Below are positions 25,326 through 36,591 of a stretch of 64,000 nucleotides of DNA, piece by piece (the first letter of the stretch is position 1; every line of letters starts with the position of its first letter). This DNA is from DALYLB01 sp033763135 (GTDB lineage: Bacteria; Acidobacteriota; Blastocatellia; RBC074), in the NCBI GenBank assembly GCA_033763135.1, contig JANRKY010000294.1, positions 12,981 through 76,980 of the forward strand, given 5' to 3'. The translations under genes were made by a program, and so were the position numbers. The notes below the pieces were generated by a model, which saw nothing but the letters and a program-made list of their open reading frames with translations, had not been told where the DNA came from and did no database searches.

Positions 25326-28300
25326 ATGAATAAGCCGCTTCTATTATTGCTGCTTTTGCCCGTGGCCTTGATGTTGGGGGCGGGGAAGAGCGTGGGGCAG
25401 GCGCGGTTTCAACTGCGCGGAGAGCCCTTTTTCGCGCATTCGGCGGCCTTCTTCTACAACCGGCTTCCGCGCGAGGAGTGGGGGCCGTCGCTCGTGAAGT
25501 TGAAGGAGATGGGGATCAATACGATCGATCTCTACATCGCCTGGAACTGGCACGAGCCGGAGGAGGGGCGGCTCGATTTCGACGGGCGGACGAATCCGCG
25601 GCGGGACGTGAAGCGGCTGCTGCGGATGCTCGACGAGATGGGCTTTGCGGTGATCGTTCGTCCGGGGCCGGTGATTCTCAACGAGTGGCGTAATGGCGGG
25701 TATCCGGACTGGCTGCTGGCGCGGCCGGAGTTCGGCATGGCGGCTGCTGCGCGGCTCGACGGCCACTATCCGCCGCTCTCGGGGCTCGGCGCGAGCAACA
25801 GCGAAGAGGCGAGCCGGCAGTGGCTGGCCAACGAGACGCATCTGCGATACACGCGCAAGTGGTTCGGCGAGGTGATGCGCGAACTGTTGCGCGACCGGCA
25901 GGCGACGACGGGCGGCAACGTCATCGCCATTCAGCTCGACGACGACCAGGCGATCAACCGGGCGAACTACAACGGCCCGATCTTCTGGAACTACATGAAC
26001 GCGCTCGCCGGCTATCTGCGCGAGGCGGGCGCGACCGTGCCGCTCTACATCAATCCGACCGACATGCGCGTCTCGGCCGCGGGCGCGCCGCACGGGATCG
26101 GCGCGATGGGGCAGTGGTACTTCAATTTCGGGAGCGATCCGGCGCTGCGCTGGGAAGATGCGGCCACGCTCCAGTTCTATACCGAGACGCTCAAGACGCA
26201 GCCCCACTTTCCGCCGATGATCATCGAGTATCAGGCGGGCTGGTACGGGACGGGCGACGACATTTACGCGAAGACGGCCGACGCGACCAACACGCTGCTC
26301 TCGTCGCGCGTGATGCTCGGGATCGGGTTGCAGGGGCTGAACTATTTTCCGGTGCAGGACACGCTCTACCCGGCGGGCTACGAGGTTCCCTGGGCGAATC
26401 ACTATTACATCTGGGAGTCGGCGTTGACGCTCGATCGCAAGGAGCGTCCGCGGGCGGCGGCGGTGCATCGCAACGGGCGGCTGGTCGAGGCGTTCAGCCG
26501 GGAGCTGGCGAGCGCGCGCCGGGCGGCCGATCTGGGATTGATCTATCCGATCAGTTCCTACGAGCAGGCGACGCTGACGCGCGAAGAGATTCTGCGCCTC
26601 TCGCGCGCGCAGATGCAGGTGCAGCAGTACTGCCAGCTGCAGCAGGTCTCGGTCGAGTATCTCGATCTCGAATTCCAGCCGCTGGAGCATCTGCAGCGGC
26701 ACAAGGCGCTGCTGCTGCCGCTGCCCGACGCGCGAACGGCGGCGCAGGGCAGGGAAGAGATCACGGCGGCCAATGAACCACCGGCCGCGCGTCGCGCCGA
26801 GGGCGCGCCGCAGGCGACCGGGCGGCGGCTGCGATTGTCGGAGGCGGCGCGGCGAAAGCTGGCCGAGTATGTGCGCGCGGGCGGGCGGTTGATCGTCACG
26901 CCGGGGCTGCCCGAGGCCGATTTTCTGCCGGAGGCGACAGGGAAGATGCTCGTGCTGCCCGATGCGTGGCGGGCGATTCCGATCGAGCCGGGCGCGGCGA
27001 AGCGCGACGAGGCGCTCGCAGGCGTCGCGCGGTCTTCAGAGGCGCTGGCGGCCGTGCTGCAGCAGGCGGGCATTGCCCGGCGGCTCGTTGTCACCGCAAG
27101 CTCGGAACCTGCCGGCCCGCCCCTCCGCGCGATCGAGCCGCAGCTCTTCGCCTCGCTGCTCGTCGGCGAAGGCGGGAGCTTTCTCACCGCCGTCAACTTT
27201 CATTCGCAGCGACCGATGCGCGTCAAGGCGGCCGTGCCCGAGCTGAAGCTCGACCTGCCCGAGTTTTCGCTCCGCCCGCGCGACGCGATGCTGCTGCCGC
27301 TGCGCGTTCCGCTCGCGGCGCCAGGCGGCGAAGAGATCGTCTACGCGACGGCCGAACTGCAGCGCCGCGAACTCGCCAACGGCCGGATTCGGCTGCGCCT
27401 TCACGCGCCCGGCCCGGCCGAGGTCGTTCTCAAACTGCGCCACGCGCCCGAGGGAATCGTCACCATCGATCGCGCGCCGGCGAAGTTCGAATACACCGCT
27501 GCATCCGGTCTGCTCACGCTTCGTCTCGGCGCGCCCGCGAAGCCGGACGGCGAGCGCGAGATCGAGATCGTTTATGAAGCGCTCGCGCCGGCGCTCACGA
27601 TCCAGCCGGCGCGGCTGATCCTCGGCGAGACGAACGCGGTCGTCGTCGAGGTGGCGAACCGCGCGGCCGCGCCGCTTCGCGGCCGGCTCGTTCTGACGGT
27701 CTCGCGCCTCTTTCGCCGAGAACGCTTCGAACTCGCGGCCGCCGTCGGCCCGAAGCAGACGGCGCGATTTCGGTTCGAGGTCCCGATCGCGCCGGACGCC
27801 GTTGCGGAAGATCCTGTTGCGCTGACGGCCGCGCTCGCGACCGACAATGGACAGATCCACGCCGCGCTCGTTGCGACGGCCGAGCTTCAACCGCGCTTTG
27901 CGTGGCGCATCTTCGCGAACTCCTCGTGGCAGCTGCGCGCCGACACCGCGCAGGCCATCGAACCGCCGCTCATCTATCCATCGGACGCCGCGGCCACCCA
28001 GGCGCAGTTCAACATCCGCCTGACGAATCACACCGGCGGCGAGATCACGCTCTCGCGGCGCTCGACGCTCGTCGATTCGCTCCCGCTCAAACTTGCGCCC
28101 GATGAGGAGTATCTCAGCACCTACACGTACGGCTTCGCTCCCGGCGGAAAATCGGCGCTCAACCCCTTCGCCGTGACGATCAGCGACGGTCTGCGAACCG
28201 AGGTCGCACGCGTCAACTTCGTCGCGCTGCGGAAGGGCGAAGCCGTCGCCTTCGCCTATGACATCGATCGCGACGGCTTCGAAGACATCGTGCTGGAGAA

Positions 28301-29012
28301 CGATCATCTGCGGCTGATTCTCTCGCCCCGTGCGGGCGGACGAGCCTTCGCGCTGATCGACAAGCGCACGGGGGCGAACGCCTTCACGAGCGTCGGCGGG
28401 CTTCGCGACAGGTTCGTCGAACTCGATCCGGCCGATCCGACCCGCAACCCGCGCCGCAAGCGCGGCGCCTGGGGCACCTTCAACCGGCCCTATTCCGCGG
28501 AGATCATCGAGGGAATGGGCGCACGCGCCCAGGTGAAGCTGGCCTACGATGCGCCGGACGTCCACCCCGCCGGCGCGCGCATCGAGCGAACGATCACGCT
28601 CCACGCCGGCGACGATTTCTTCGTGACCGACTACCGCGTTACGCCGAGCGCGGACACGGCGAACGGCAAACAGGCCTTCTGGGCGGCCTCCTCGATCCCG
28701 CTCGGCCCCGGGATGCGCTTTGCCGCCCCCGAGGGGGCCGTCGAGTTCGCTGCCGCCAAAACCCGCTCCCTCGACCCGCAGGCCGGCTGGCTCGCCGCGC
28801 AGCTCGCGCCCGATCGCCTTCTCGCCCTGCTCTGGCGACCCGCCGACGTTCAGACCGCCGAGCTTGAAATGAAGGACTTCTCCTCTCTGCTCAACGTGAA
28901 ATTCGTCCCCTTTCCCGCCGCCGCCCCGCAAACCTATCGGCTCGTGACGTACCTGGGACCCATGACGCCGCAGCAACTCGCCGCCGCCCGCGCCCGTCTG
29001 ATCGAGAAATGA
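25326..29012 (+). CDS. Exported GH35-like (beta-galactosidase family) large protein with altered acid/base site
   Basis: 1228 aa, with a signal peptide (LLLLLLLPVALMLGAGKSVG). Residues about 25-390 align by eye with the GH35 TIM barrel: LYIAWNWHEPEEGRLDF, then VRPGPVILNEWRNGGYPDWL. The usual acid/base motif QxENEYG is here QLDDDQA (203-209), so the catalytic glutamate is replaced by Asp207. The nucleophile motif is MIIEYQAGWYG with Glu301. The remaining 800 residues are beta-sandwich modules (VVVEVANRAAAPL, VTYLG) and carry no recognised catalytic site. It may cleave or only bind beta-galactosides. No close partner besides the protease upstream; the hairpin at 29018 closes the unit. Confidence 0.78.
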   Translation: MNKPLLLLLLLPVALMLGAGKSVGQARFQLRGEPFFAHSAAFFYNRLPREEWGPSLVKLKEMGINTIDLYIAWNWHEPEEGRLDFDGRTNPRRDVKRLLRMLDEMGFAVIVRPGPVILNEWRNGGYPDWLLARPEFGMAAAARLDGHYPPLSGLGASNSEEASRQWLANETHLRYTRKWFGEVMRELLRDRQATTGGNVIAIQLDDDQAINRANYNGPIFWNYMNALAGYLREAGATVPLYINPTDMRVSAAGAPHGIGAMGQWYFNFGSDPALRWEDAATLQFYTETLKTQPHFPPMIIEYQAGWYGTGDDIYAKTADATNTLLSSRVMLGIGLQGLNYFPVQDTLYPAGYEVPWANHYYIWESALTLDRKERPRAAAVHRNGRLVEAFSRELASARRAADLGLIYPISSYEQATLTREEILRLSRAQMQVQQYCQLQQVSVEYLDLEFQPLEHLQRHKALLLPLPDARTAAQGREEITAANEPPAARRAEGAPQATGRRLRLSEAARRKLAEYVRAGGRLIVTPGLPEADFLPEATGKMLVLPDAWRAIPIEPGAAKRDEALAGVARSSEALAAVLQQAGIARRLVVTASSEPAGPPLRAIEPQLFASLLVGEGGSFLTAVNFHSQRPMRVKAAVPELKLDLPEFSLRPRDAMLLPLRVPLAAPGGEEIVYATAELQRRELANGRIRLRLHAPGPAEVVLKLRHAPEGIVTIDRAPAKFEYTAASGLLTLRLGAPAKPDGEREIEIVYEALAPALTIQPARLILGETNAVVVEVANRAAAPLRGRLVLTVSRLFRRERFELAAAVGPKQTARFRFEVPIAPDAVAEDPVALTAALATDNGQIHAALVATAELQPRFAWRIFANSSWQLRADTAQAIEPPLIYPSDAAATQAQFNIRLTNHTGGEITLSRRSTLVDSLPLKLAPDEEYLSTYTYGFAPGGKSALNPFAVTISDGLRTEVARVNFVALRKGEAVAFAYDIDRDGFEDIVLENDHLRLILSPRAGGRAFALIDKRTGANAFTSVGGLRDRFVELDPADPTRNPRRKRGAWGTFNRPYSAEIIEGMGARAQVKLAYDAPDVHPAGARIERTITLHAGDDFFVTDYRVTPSADTANGKQAFWAASSIPLGPGMRFAAPEGAVEFAAAKTRSLDPQAGWLAAQLAPDRLLALLWRPADVQTAELEMKDFSSLLNVKFVPFPAAAPQTYRLVTYLGPMTPQQLAAARARLIEK

Positions 29013-29017
29013 CCGTC

Positions 29018-29087
29018 GCATGTAGTCCCGGCTTCAGCCGGAAGCATTCGCATGCGCATGCTTCCGGCTGAAGCCGGGACTACATGC
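29018..29087. repeat. Perfect 30-bp stem palindrome between convergent genes
   Basis: GCATGTAGTCCCGGCTTCAG... (29018-29047) pairs base for base with 29058-29087 around a ten-base loop. It lies between the GH35-like gene (plus) and DUF1501 gene (minus), so it can serve as a bidirectional stop or mRNA-end protection. The opening CGTCGCATGTAGT also occurs at about 4245, before a small CCGCG-TTTA-CGCGG hairpin. Confidence 0.85.
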
Positions 29088-29117
29088 GGACGGGACTCCA
29101 TGCGGCTCCGACGGGCG

Positions 29118-30566
<1,449 letters not shown>

Positions 30567-30573
30567 TCTCTCC

Positions 30574-32826
30574 TCAATTCACGTAGACAAACTCGTTCGC
30601 GTTGAAGAGCGCGTGGCAGAAATCCACCAGCGCAGCGGCCTCGGCCTGATCGCCTGTGATGGCAGGCACGGGCAGTGCGAGCGGCGCTCCGGCGCTCAGC
30701 CGTTCGCGGGCGAAGACGGCTTGTCGCTGGATGAATGCGCGCGCCGCCTGCAATTGAGCCGCGGTCGGCGAACGGTGATAGGCCAGCTGATACGCGAGCG
30801 AGATTTGCTGATCGAGCTGGCCTGCCTGTTGCGCCAGACGCCCGGCAAACGCCTGGGCCGCGCGCAGCAGCGCCGGATCATTCAATAAATTCAACGCCTG
30901 CGGTGCGGTCGTGGTCACGCTGCGTCGCCCGCAGCTTTCGTGCGTATCGGGCATGTCGAATGCCTGAAACAGCGGGAAGCGCAGCTTGCGCTTTACGTAG
31001 ACATAGATGCTGCGGCGGTTTTGCCGATCTTCGCTTTCATTGCGTTTCCAGCCCGTCAGTTCCGCCGGGATTTCAGGATAGACCGACGGCCCGTACATCT
31101 GCGGATTGAGCTTGCCGCTGACCTGCAAAACCGCGTCGCGCAACTCTTCGCCGGTCAGACGGCGACGGCGAAAATGCCAGAGCGAATGATTGCCGGGATC
31201 CGTCTGTGCAGCCTGCTCATTGAAGGTCGTCGCCTGCTGATATGCGCTGGAAAGCATCATCAGGCGGTGCATTTTCTTGAGACTCCAGCCCTGTTCGACA
31301 AACGTCGCGGCCAGCCAGTCGAGCAATTCCCGATGTGTTTCGGGTTCGCGCTGCATGCCGAAATCATTGGGCGTGCCGACGATGCCGCGCCCGAAATGGT
31401 GCTGCCATAGCCGATTCACCATCACCCGCGCGACCAGCGGATTTTTCGGGTCGGTCAGCCAGTTCGCCAATGCCGTGCGGCGCCCCGTGGTCGGCGCATT
31501 GTCGCAGGGCGGTATCGTCGCCGGACGCGGATCGATCACCGACAGCACACCCGGCTGCACCTCCACGTCATAGCCGTTATAAACGCCTCCTTTCAGCAAA
31601 TGGTGCGACGGCGCTTCGCGTCCGATGTCCGTGATGCCTGAACCGAGCGGCAGCGGCGCGGGCTTGATCGCGTCAAAGCCCGCCAGCTCCCTGCGCAGAG
31701 CGAGCCATCTTTCCTTCTCCGCTCCCTTCAGCCGCGCCTCGATGTTCTTGCCGTTCTCCCCGGGCGCGAACTGATATTGCCAGCGGGCCATGTGATAGAA
31801 CGCCCATTGCAGCGGACTGCGTTTTGCGGGCGGCATCGTCAGAACTTCATCGATCTCTTCGGGATATTTTTCCAGTGCGTCCTCATCGAAATACTTCCAC
31901 GCGGGCGCTTCGAGCGCGGCGATCTGTTCGCGAATCGCTTTGGTTTTCTCCTCCCAGACGGCCAGCTTCGCGGCGTATTCCGCCTGCTCCCTTTTCGAGG
32001 CCAGAACGAAATCGTCTTTCGTGCGCATCGCGGCAAAATAGGCCTGCAGTCTGTAATAATCCTTTTGCAGCACCGCATCGAATTTGTGATCGTGGCAGCG
32101 CGCGCAGCCGTATGTCGTGCCGAGAAAGACCGAACCCACCGTATCGGTGATGTCGTTCAGAATCTCCTGCCGCCGCTGCCGCAGATTGCGCGCATTCCAT
32201 TCGTCGGGAAAATGTCGATTGAAACCCGTCGCCACCAGCGCGTCGGGATCGTCCGGCCACAGTTCATCGCCCGCGATCTGTTCTTTGACGAAGCGGTCAT
32301 AAGGCTTGTCACTGTTGAAGGCGCGAATCACATAGTCGCGGTAGCGCCAGATGTGCGGGCGCGCGTGATCGCCGTTGAATCCATCGGTTTCGGCATAGCG
32401 CGCCAGATCGAGCCAGTGTCGCGCCCATTTCTCGCCATAGCGCGGGCTCGCCAGCAGGCGGTCCACGACGCGCTCAAAGGCTTTCGACGTGCGGTCGTCG
32501 AGAAACGCCGCGATCTCTTCCGGCGTCGGCGGCAGACCCGTCAAATCGTAGGTTGCGCGCCGCAGCAGCGTCACCTTGTCGGCAGGCGCAGCAGGGGAGA
32601 GGCCGCTGGCTTCCAGCCTGGACAGAATGAACGCATCTACCGGCGTCTTCACCCACTTCCGGTTTTTTACGGCCGGCGCCGCCGGTTTTTGCACGGGTTT
32701 GTAGGCCCAGTGGTTCAGCCGCTCCCTGTCAAACGGCAAGTCCTCCGCCACCGCCAGAACGCTGCCCGCCAGCGCAAGAACAAGGAAAACAGCTTTCAGG
32801 CTAGGCGTATTGATCACGGTTTTCAT
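30574..32826 (-). CDS. PSD1-type DUF1549/DUF1553 protein with one CxxCH heme motif
   Basis: 750 aa. The start at 32826 was chosen for the AAGGAG six bases upstream and the signal peptide (AVFLVLALAGSVLAVAE); a longer open frame runs on upstream without those. DUF1549 is seen around HWLDLARYAETDGFNGDHAR (about residues 130-230) and DUF1553 from PLVARVMVNRLWQHHFGRGI to the end. CARCHDHKFD supplies a c-type heme site. Unlike many family members there is no N-terminal PSC1 cytochrome domain. A coiled-coil-like stretch (AAKLAVWEEKTKAIREQIAA) lies in the middle. It is the partner of the DUF1501 protein; its reaction is unknown. Confidence 0.9.
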   Translation of the reverse strand: MKTVINTPSLKAVFLVLALAGSVLAVAEDLPFDRERLNHWAYKPVQKPAAPAVKNRKWVKTPVDAFILSRLEASGLSPAAPADKVTLLRRATYDLTGLPPTPEEIAAFLDDRTSKAFERVVDRLLASPRYGEKWARHWLDLARYAETDGFNGDHARPHIWRYRDYVIRAFNSDKPYDRFVKEQIAGDELWPDDPDALVATGFNRHFPDEWNARNLRQRRQEILNDITDTVGSVFLGTTYGCARCHDHKFDAVLQKDYYRLQAYFAAMRTKDDFVLASKREQAEYAAKLAVWEEKTKAIREQIAALEAPAWKYFDEDALEKYPEEIDEVLTMPPAKRSPLQWAFYHMARWQYQFAPGENGKNIEARLKGAEKERWLALRRELAGFDAIKPAPLPLGSGITDIGREAPSHHLLKGGVYNGYDVEVQPGVLSVIDPRPATIPPCDNAPTTGRRTALANWLTDPKNPLVARVMVNRLWQHHFGRGIVGTPNDFGMQREPETHRELLDWLAATFVEQGWSLKKMHRLMMLSSAYQQATTFNEQAAQTDPGNHSLWHFRRRRLTGEELRDAVLQVSGKLNPQMYGPSVYPEIPAELTGWKRNESEDRQNRRSIYVYVKRKLRFPLFQAFDMPDTHESCGRRSVTTTAPQALNLLNDPALLRAAQAFAGRLAQQAGQLDQQISLAYQLAYHRSPTAAQLQAARAFIQRQAVFARERLSAGAPLALPVPAITGDQAEAAALVDFCHALFNANEFVYVN

Positions 32827-32997
32827 CGCGTCTCCTTGTGCCATTGGCTTATCGGAAATCTTTTTGTCGAGAGCATCCGGAAAGTTTTCGTGATGCGCGT
32901 CCGCGAGAATGACGCCGTCCATCGAACCCTGCTGGGCGATCAGGCATTGCCAAGTGCGGAAGCGCGAAACAAGGATGCCGAAAAAACAACCCCGCAT

Positions 32998-34260
32998 TCA
33001 GAGCGAAAGCGCGTTTCTCAGCGCGTTCATCGTTTCGCGTTGTCGCCGTTCGACGAACTGGCGAGCCGGGGCGATTTTGGATCTGGCGGCGGCGGGATTT
33101 TTCGCCATCGCCAGAACGGCGGGGACGTAGTTGGCGATTTCGGCTTCCTGATCGAAGTCGAAGAGCCAGTCGCCGAGCCCGATGTCGCGCCACATGAAGC
33201 CCTTGCTCGTCTGTTCGGCGAAGCGTCCGACGATGGCGGGAATGCCGTTGCCGACGGCCATGATCGGCGAGTGCATTTCGAGGCCGAAGAGGCCGGCGGA
33301 TCGGACATACACGCTGAGGGCCTCATCGGTCAGCCAGAACTTTTCGCGCCAGACGACGCGCGGTTTGATGTCGTCGGGCAGCCTGTCGTGGATCCATTGT
33401 CTGCCGACTTCCATCTGGGTCATGTCTTCGGGGCAGAGCAGGATTTTGTGTTTGGTTTCGCGGAGGACCGCCGTGATCGCCGCGCGCAGGGGCGCGTGAT
33501 CGTGTTCGGCCATCGCCTGATTGCGGGCGTCGCGCTCGGCATCGAGAGGCTGATTGCGAATCTTCCAATAGGGCGTGTATCGCAGGCGCGGAATGCAGCA
33601 GAGAAATTTTCCGGCTTCGAGCCGATGGGTCTGGAGAAACGCGGTCGCCCGTGCGTCGTCGCGCAGATCGCAGGCGAATGCGCCGTCCGGGGCGAACTCC
33701 ATCACGGGCGCCTTGACGCCTTCGCGCTGCGCCTGCTTCAGCGAGGGCGAATCGCGGAAATAGACGAACTTCGCCTGCGTGAGCAGGTTCTTGTCGTTTG
33801 TGCCGGATTGAAACGAGCCGTGGGTGATGCCGTAGACGCCGAATGGCTTGCCCGTGTGCTTGACGAAGGCGGCCACGTCCCTGGAAGCGACGAGCGACGG
33901 GCCGGAACCGTGCAGCAGAAAATCGCACCAGTCGAGCGCAGCCTGCAACTCTGGATCCGACGCTTTGCCGTCTGTGCCGATTGCGCCTTTGATGATCTGT
34001 AGTCTGGGAAAGCGCCGATGCTCCATGGCGATGACTTCGGCGGAGAGATCCTTCGACGCCCACAGACGCACCTCGGCTTCGGGCAGGTGTTTTTCGAGCA
34101 GCGTCAGCACGCCCGGCGTGTGCGCGATGTCGCCGATGTTGACGATCTGCCACGAAGAACGGAGCAGGATGCGCGGCGGCCGTTTCTGCATGGGGATCGC
34201 TGCGGGCAGCGCAAGGGCGCCGGCGGATTGCGAGAGAAAGGTTCTGCGTGTGATGGTCAT
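32998..34260 (-). CDS. Polysaccharide pyruvyl transferase-like protein, Tat-exported
   Basis: 420 aa from the ATG at 34260, giving MTITRRTFLSQSAGALALPA, a twin-arginine signal; the open frame upstream overlaps the next gene and was rejected. The body has the GT-B-like pattern of the CsaB/PssM pyruvyl transferase family: SSWQIVNIGDIAHTPGVLTL, FLLHGSGPSLVA, YFRDSPSL and a C-terminal GLEMHSPIMAVGNGIPAIVG. The last segment matches the family's SRLHAxIxAxxxGxP element with H replaced in context by EMHS. The family moves pyruvate from PEP to sugar hydroxyls or is involved in surface glycan work. Export of such an enzyme is odd, because PEP is cytoplasmic, so a different role is possible. Confidence 0.75.
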   Translation of the reverse strand: MTITRRTFLSQSAGALALPAAIPMQKRPPRILLRSSWQIVNIGDIAHTPGVLTLLEKHLPEAEVRLWASKDLSAEVIAMEHRRFPRLQIIKGAIGTDGKASDPELQAALDWCDFLLHGSGPSLVASRDVAAFVKHTGKPFGVYGITHGSFQSGTNDKNLLTQAKFVYFRDSPSLKQAQREGVKAPVMEFAPDGAFACDLRDDARATAFLQTHRLEAGKFLCCIPRLRYTPYWKIRNQPLDAERDARNQAMAEHDHAPLRAAITAVLRETKHKILLCPEDMTQMEVGRQWIHDRLPDDIKPRVVWREKFWLTDEALSVYVRSAGLFGLEMHSPIMAVGNGIPAIVGRFAEQTSKGFMWRDIGLGDWLFDFDQEAEIANYVPAVLAMAKNPAAARSKIAPARQFVERRQRETMNALRNALSL

Positions 34261-34310
34261 AAACGTGTTCGTCGAGGGGCTGCGGTCGGCCTGCAGACGG
34301 CGGCAGCGCG

Positions 34311-36587
34311 TCACGGCAGCGTAAAGACAAAGATGCCGGACTGGCCGGCGATGGCGATAAACTGCCGGCCGTCGACCGCATATGCCATCGGCGAGGCGAT
34401 GATGCGCGTGCCGATGTAGTAATGCCAGAGATACCGGCCGGTGCGGTTGTCGAGCGCGATCAGGTTGCCGTCGTGAGACGACGCAAAGACGACGCCGCCC
34501 GCGGTCGCCAAGACGCCGGTCGAGGACGCGCCCACCTGCAATGGAAAATTCCATTTTACTGCGCCGGTCAGTGCATCGAGCGCCCGCACGGCGCCCGGCG
34601 CGCCGTCGGCGTCCACTTCCACGCCGCCGCCCGTGTAGCCCTGTCCCGGAATCGGGCTTTTGGTTGCGCTGGTATAGGTCGCGCAGGCTTCGCGAACCGA
34701 CACCAGGAAGAAGCCGGTCGCCGGATCATACGAGGGCGATCCCCAGTTCGCCGCGCCCGCCGCATCGGGGCAGACGTGATTGCCCTGCGGCGTCGGCGTC
34801 GTATTCGGCAGCACGATCGGACGGCCTTTGGCGTCGAGCCCCCGAGCCCAGGTCTGTCTGGCGAAGGCCCGGCCGGTTAAAAACTCTCCCGTCTCGCGAT
34901 CCAGCACATAATAGAACGCGTTGCGCTGCGCCGTGACGAGCAGCCTGCGTTTGCGTCCGTTTACCGCGCCGTCGATCAGCATCGGCGTTTCGTTGGCGTC
35001 CCAGTCGTGAACGTCGTGGGGCGTGAATTGAAACCACCATTTCATCCGCCCCGTCTCGGGATCGAGGGCGAGAACGGAGCACGAATAGAGATTATCGCCG
35101 CCGCGGACCGAGCCGTCGTAGTCCGGCCCCGGGTTGCCTGTTGTCCAGAAGAGCGTCTTCGTGTCGGCATCGTAGGCGCCGGTCATCCACGTCGGGGCGC
35201 CGCCGAAATCGGCCGCCGATTCGGGCTCCCAGGTCTTTCGGTTCGGATCGCCGGGTTGCGGCGTCGTGTAGGTTCGCCACAGCTTTTTGCCCGTCGCCGC
35301 ATCGAAGGCATCCACATAGCCCGTCAATGCGCATTCGCCCGCGGTCACGCCGACAATGATCCTGCCGTCGATCGCCAGCGGCGCGTGGGTGTTGGAGAGG
35401 CCCTTGCGGTAATCGTCCTGCTCGACATCCCAGATCACGTTGCCGCTTTTGGCGTCGAGCGCGACAAGATGCATATCCAGCGTCGCGAGAAACACGCGGT
35501 CCCCGAGCACAGCCACGCCGCGATTGGTCATCACCGTACAGTGGCTGGCGACATTGGGCAGTTGGCGCGTGTATTTCCAGACCGGCTGTCCCGTACGCGC
35601 ATCGAGCGCCGTCACATTGCTCAGCGGGCCGGTCACGAACATCAGTCCATCGACGACGATCGGCGTCGTCTCGATCGCCGTGCCGCCGAGCTGATGCGTC
35701 CACGCGCTTTTGAGTCCGGCGACATTCCGCGGCGTGACCTGTTTCAGCCCGGAATAATGCGTGCCGCGCAGATCGCCCCAGTACGTCAGCCAGTTCTGCG
35801 GCTCGGCCTGCGCGTTTTGCAGCCGCGCAAAGGTCACGTTGAAATCCGCAGCCGGCCGCCAGTTCGGATCGGGCGCGTATGCCGGTTCGGCCTTGAGCAG
35901 AAACGCCAGCAGATCGCTGCGATCCCGATCGCTCAGGACGGGATGCGGCTGCCGGCTCGTTTCGATCCGCACGGCGCGTTTGTCGAGGAAGCGCCAGCGC
36001 CGCTGCTCATCGAGCAGATGCAGGGCGAACGTGTCCTCGTGCTTTTTGAGCCCGCGCACGACGGCGCCCCCGGCAAGACGCGCGCTCACGAACGCGATCG
36101 GCGCCTGCATGCCTCTGACGATTTCGGGCGCTCGCCGGCGATTGCGCACGTCCGTCAGGTCCGCAGCGAGAATGTCGCCGCGCCCGCCGAACATATGGCA
36201 CGTGCTGCAGCGCGCCGCGCCGAAAAACAATTGTCGCCCCGCGCCGGCATCTCCGATTCCGGTCTCTGTCCTGCCCGCATCGGCGAGCGAGCGCAGATAG
36301 GCGATGATCCTGCGCGCGTCAGCCTCCGGCATCGGGATCGCGGGCATCTGCGTGCCGGGAATGCCCTGGGTGATGTTGCGGATCAATTCCGCATCGGAGC
36401 CGCCGTGCTTCCATTGCCCCGTTGTCAAATCGGAGGCGCGTCCGCCCTTCGCGTTGTTGCCATGACAGGCGGAACAACTTTGCGAAAAGAGACGCGCGCC
36501 TTCATTGACCGCATTGTCGGGATGCTGCGTCAGCCCTGCCCCGACAGGCGCCAATAGCAGGAGACAGAGGAGAAGAATTCGTCGCAT
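34311..36587 (-). CDS. Cytochrome c-PQQ-dependent dehydrogenase (quinohemoprotein type)
   Basis: 758 aa. The start at 36587 gives MRRILLLCLLLLAPVGAG, a signal peptide. Two c-type heme sites are near the N-terminus: CSACH (about residue 40) and CSTCH (about residue 125). The C-terminal 500 residues are a PQQ propeller: NWLTYWGDLRGTHYSGLKQV, TGQPVWKYTRQLPN, TLFWTTGNPGPDYDG, VHDWDANETPMLIDG and GASSTGVLATAGGVVFASSH. Heme domains at the N-terminal end are the reverse of the usual quinohemoprotein alcohol dehydrogenase order. It should oxidise an alcohol or sugar in the periplasm and pass electrons through its own hemes. It begins four bases after the beta-helix gene and is likely co-transcribed. 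Confidence 0.9.
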   Translation of the reverse strand: MRRILLLCLLLLAPVGAGLTQHPDNAVNEGARLFSQSCSACHGNNAKGGRASDLTTGQWKHGGSDAELIRNITQGIPGTQMPAIPMPEADARRIIAYLRSLADAGRTETGIGDAGAGRQLFFGAARCSTCHMFGGRGDILAADLTDVRNRRRAPEIVRGMQAPIAFVSARLAGGAVVRGLKKHEDTFALHLLDEQRRWRFLDKRAVRIETSRQPHPVLSDRDRSDLLAFLLKAEPAYAPDPNWRPAADFNVTFARLQNAQAEPQNWLTYWGDLRGTHYSGLKQVTPRNVAGLKSAWTHQLGGTAIETTPIVVDGLMFVTGPLSNVTALDARTGQPVWKYTRQLPNVASHCTVMTNRGVAVLGDRVFLATLDMHLVALDAKSGNVIWDVEQDDYRKGLSNTHAPLAIDGRIIVGVTAGECALTGYVDAFDAATGKKLWRTYTTPQPGDPNRKTWEPESAADFGGAPTWMTGAYDADTKTLFWTTGNPGPDYDGSVRGGDNLYSCSVLALDPETGRMKWWFQFTPHDVHDWDANETPMLIDGAVNGRKRRLLVTAQRNAFYYVLDRETGEFLTGRAFARQTWARGLDAKGRPIVLPNTTPTPQGNHVCPDAAGAANWGSPSYDPATGFFLVSVREACATYTSATKSPIPGQGYTGGGVEVDADGAPGAVRALDALTGAVKWNFPLQVGASSTGVLATAGGVVFASSHDGNLIALDNRTGRYLWHYYIGTRIIASPMAYAVDGRQFIAIAGQSGIFVFTLP

Positions 36588-36591
36588 AGAA

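Noticed and set aside
32827..32997. Upstream extension of the PSD1 protein to 32997
   Set aside because: The added 57 residues precede the signal peptide and lack a ribosome site, while 32826 has AAGGAG at six bases.
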